12,310 bases of DNA from Candidatus Shapirobacteria bacterium UBA2283 (GTDB lineage: Bacteria > Patescibacteriota > Microgenomatia > UBA12405): contig DDWP01000035.1 of NCBI GenBank assembly GCA_002345725.1, positions 1 to 12,310 on the forward strand, written 5' to 3'. Position 1 is the first letter of the stretch, and each line of letters begins with the position of its first letter. The notes beneath the pieces are model-generated. The model was not told the origin of the DNA. It saw only the letters and a program-made list of their open reading frames with translations, and ran no database searches. A program made the position numbers and the translations under genes. Shown here piece after piece: positions 12,282 to 12,310 of the stretch.

Positions 12282-12310
12282 ATGCTCACAAAAACTAACG
12301 AAACACAGGC
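12282..12310 (+). CDS. Possible start of a further gene, cut by the window end
   Basis: An ATG 5 bp after the preceding stop opens a frame that stays open for the nine complete codons left in the window (MLTKTNETQ and part of a tenth). The tight spacing fits an operon with the unknown gene before it. So few codons allow no function call, and the frame could be chance. Confidence 0.35.

Overview
The window looks like a chromosomal segment from a small-genome candidate-phyla-radiation (Patescibacteria) bacterium, possibly Microgenomates. The grounds are AT-rich DNA, short compact genes, very few Shine-Dalgarno sequences, a high share of unrecognised small proteins, and a DUF4349, DUF3096, RarA and RsuA set of the kind seen in such genomes. 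TGA is used as a stop in at least two genes (the GH36 and DUF3096 genes), so the standard bacterial code applies. The lineage is inferred; no rRNA or other marker gene is present.

Left part (1-5277). A membrane-anchored cupredoxin with a consensus promoter is followed by a DEDD-type 3'-5' exonuclease. Convergent to that lies a RecB/Cas4-like PD-(D/E)XK nuclease with four putative Fe-S cysteines. The gap between the two nucleases is a 141-bp miniature inverted-repeat element (CGTCATTGCGAG ends). A four-copy 7-bp tandem repeat separates the nuclease from a divergent RsuA/RluB-type rRNA pseudouridine synthase. That gene converges on, and overlaps by 14 bp, a small heat shock protein (Hsp20), whose intrinsic terminator lies inside the synthase coding sequence. 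The hsp20 promoter holds a CIRCE-like inverted repeat and faces a GH36-like alpha-galactosidase catalytic domain, which is followed by a DUF4349 membrane protein.

Middle part (5336-9763). This is an accessory-looking module. Five tightly packed minus-strand genes (gaps of 1 to 4 bp) encode soluble proteins I do not recognise. Divergent from them is a degenerate-ATPase protein with a C-terminal OmpR/PhoB-type winged helix, overlapping by 8 bp a gene with nucleotidyltransferase-like motifs. The shared 126-bp intergenic region carries a leaderless-type promoter and a 10-bp-period direct repeat that could be the regulator's site. This is the best candidate for an undescribed system.

Right part (9750-12310). 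A J-domain protein with an unusual five-unit 11-residue repeat tail overlaps (ATGA) a 46-codon DUF3096 membrane-protein gene. A second, 5'-truncated copy of the DUF3096 3' end lies on the far side of the J-domain gene, giving a 56-bp direct repeat that brackets it like attachment sites. Then come the replication-repair AAA+ ATPase RarA, an unknown 191-residue protein, and possibly the first codons of another gene at the window edge.
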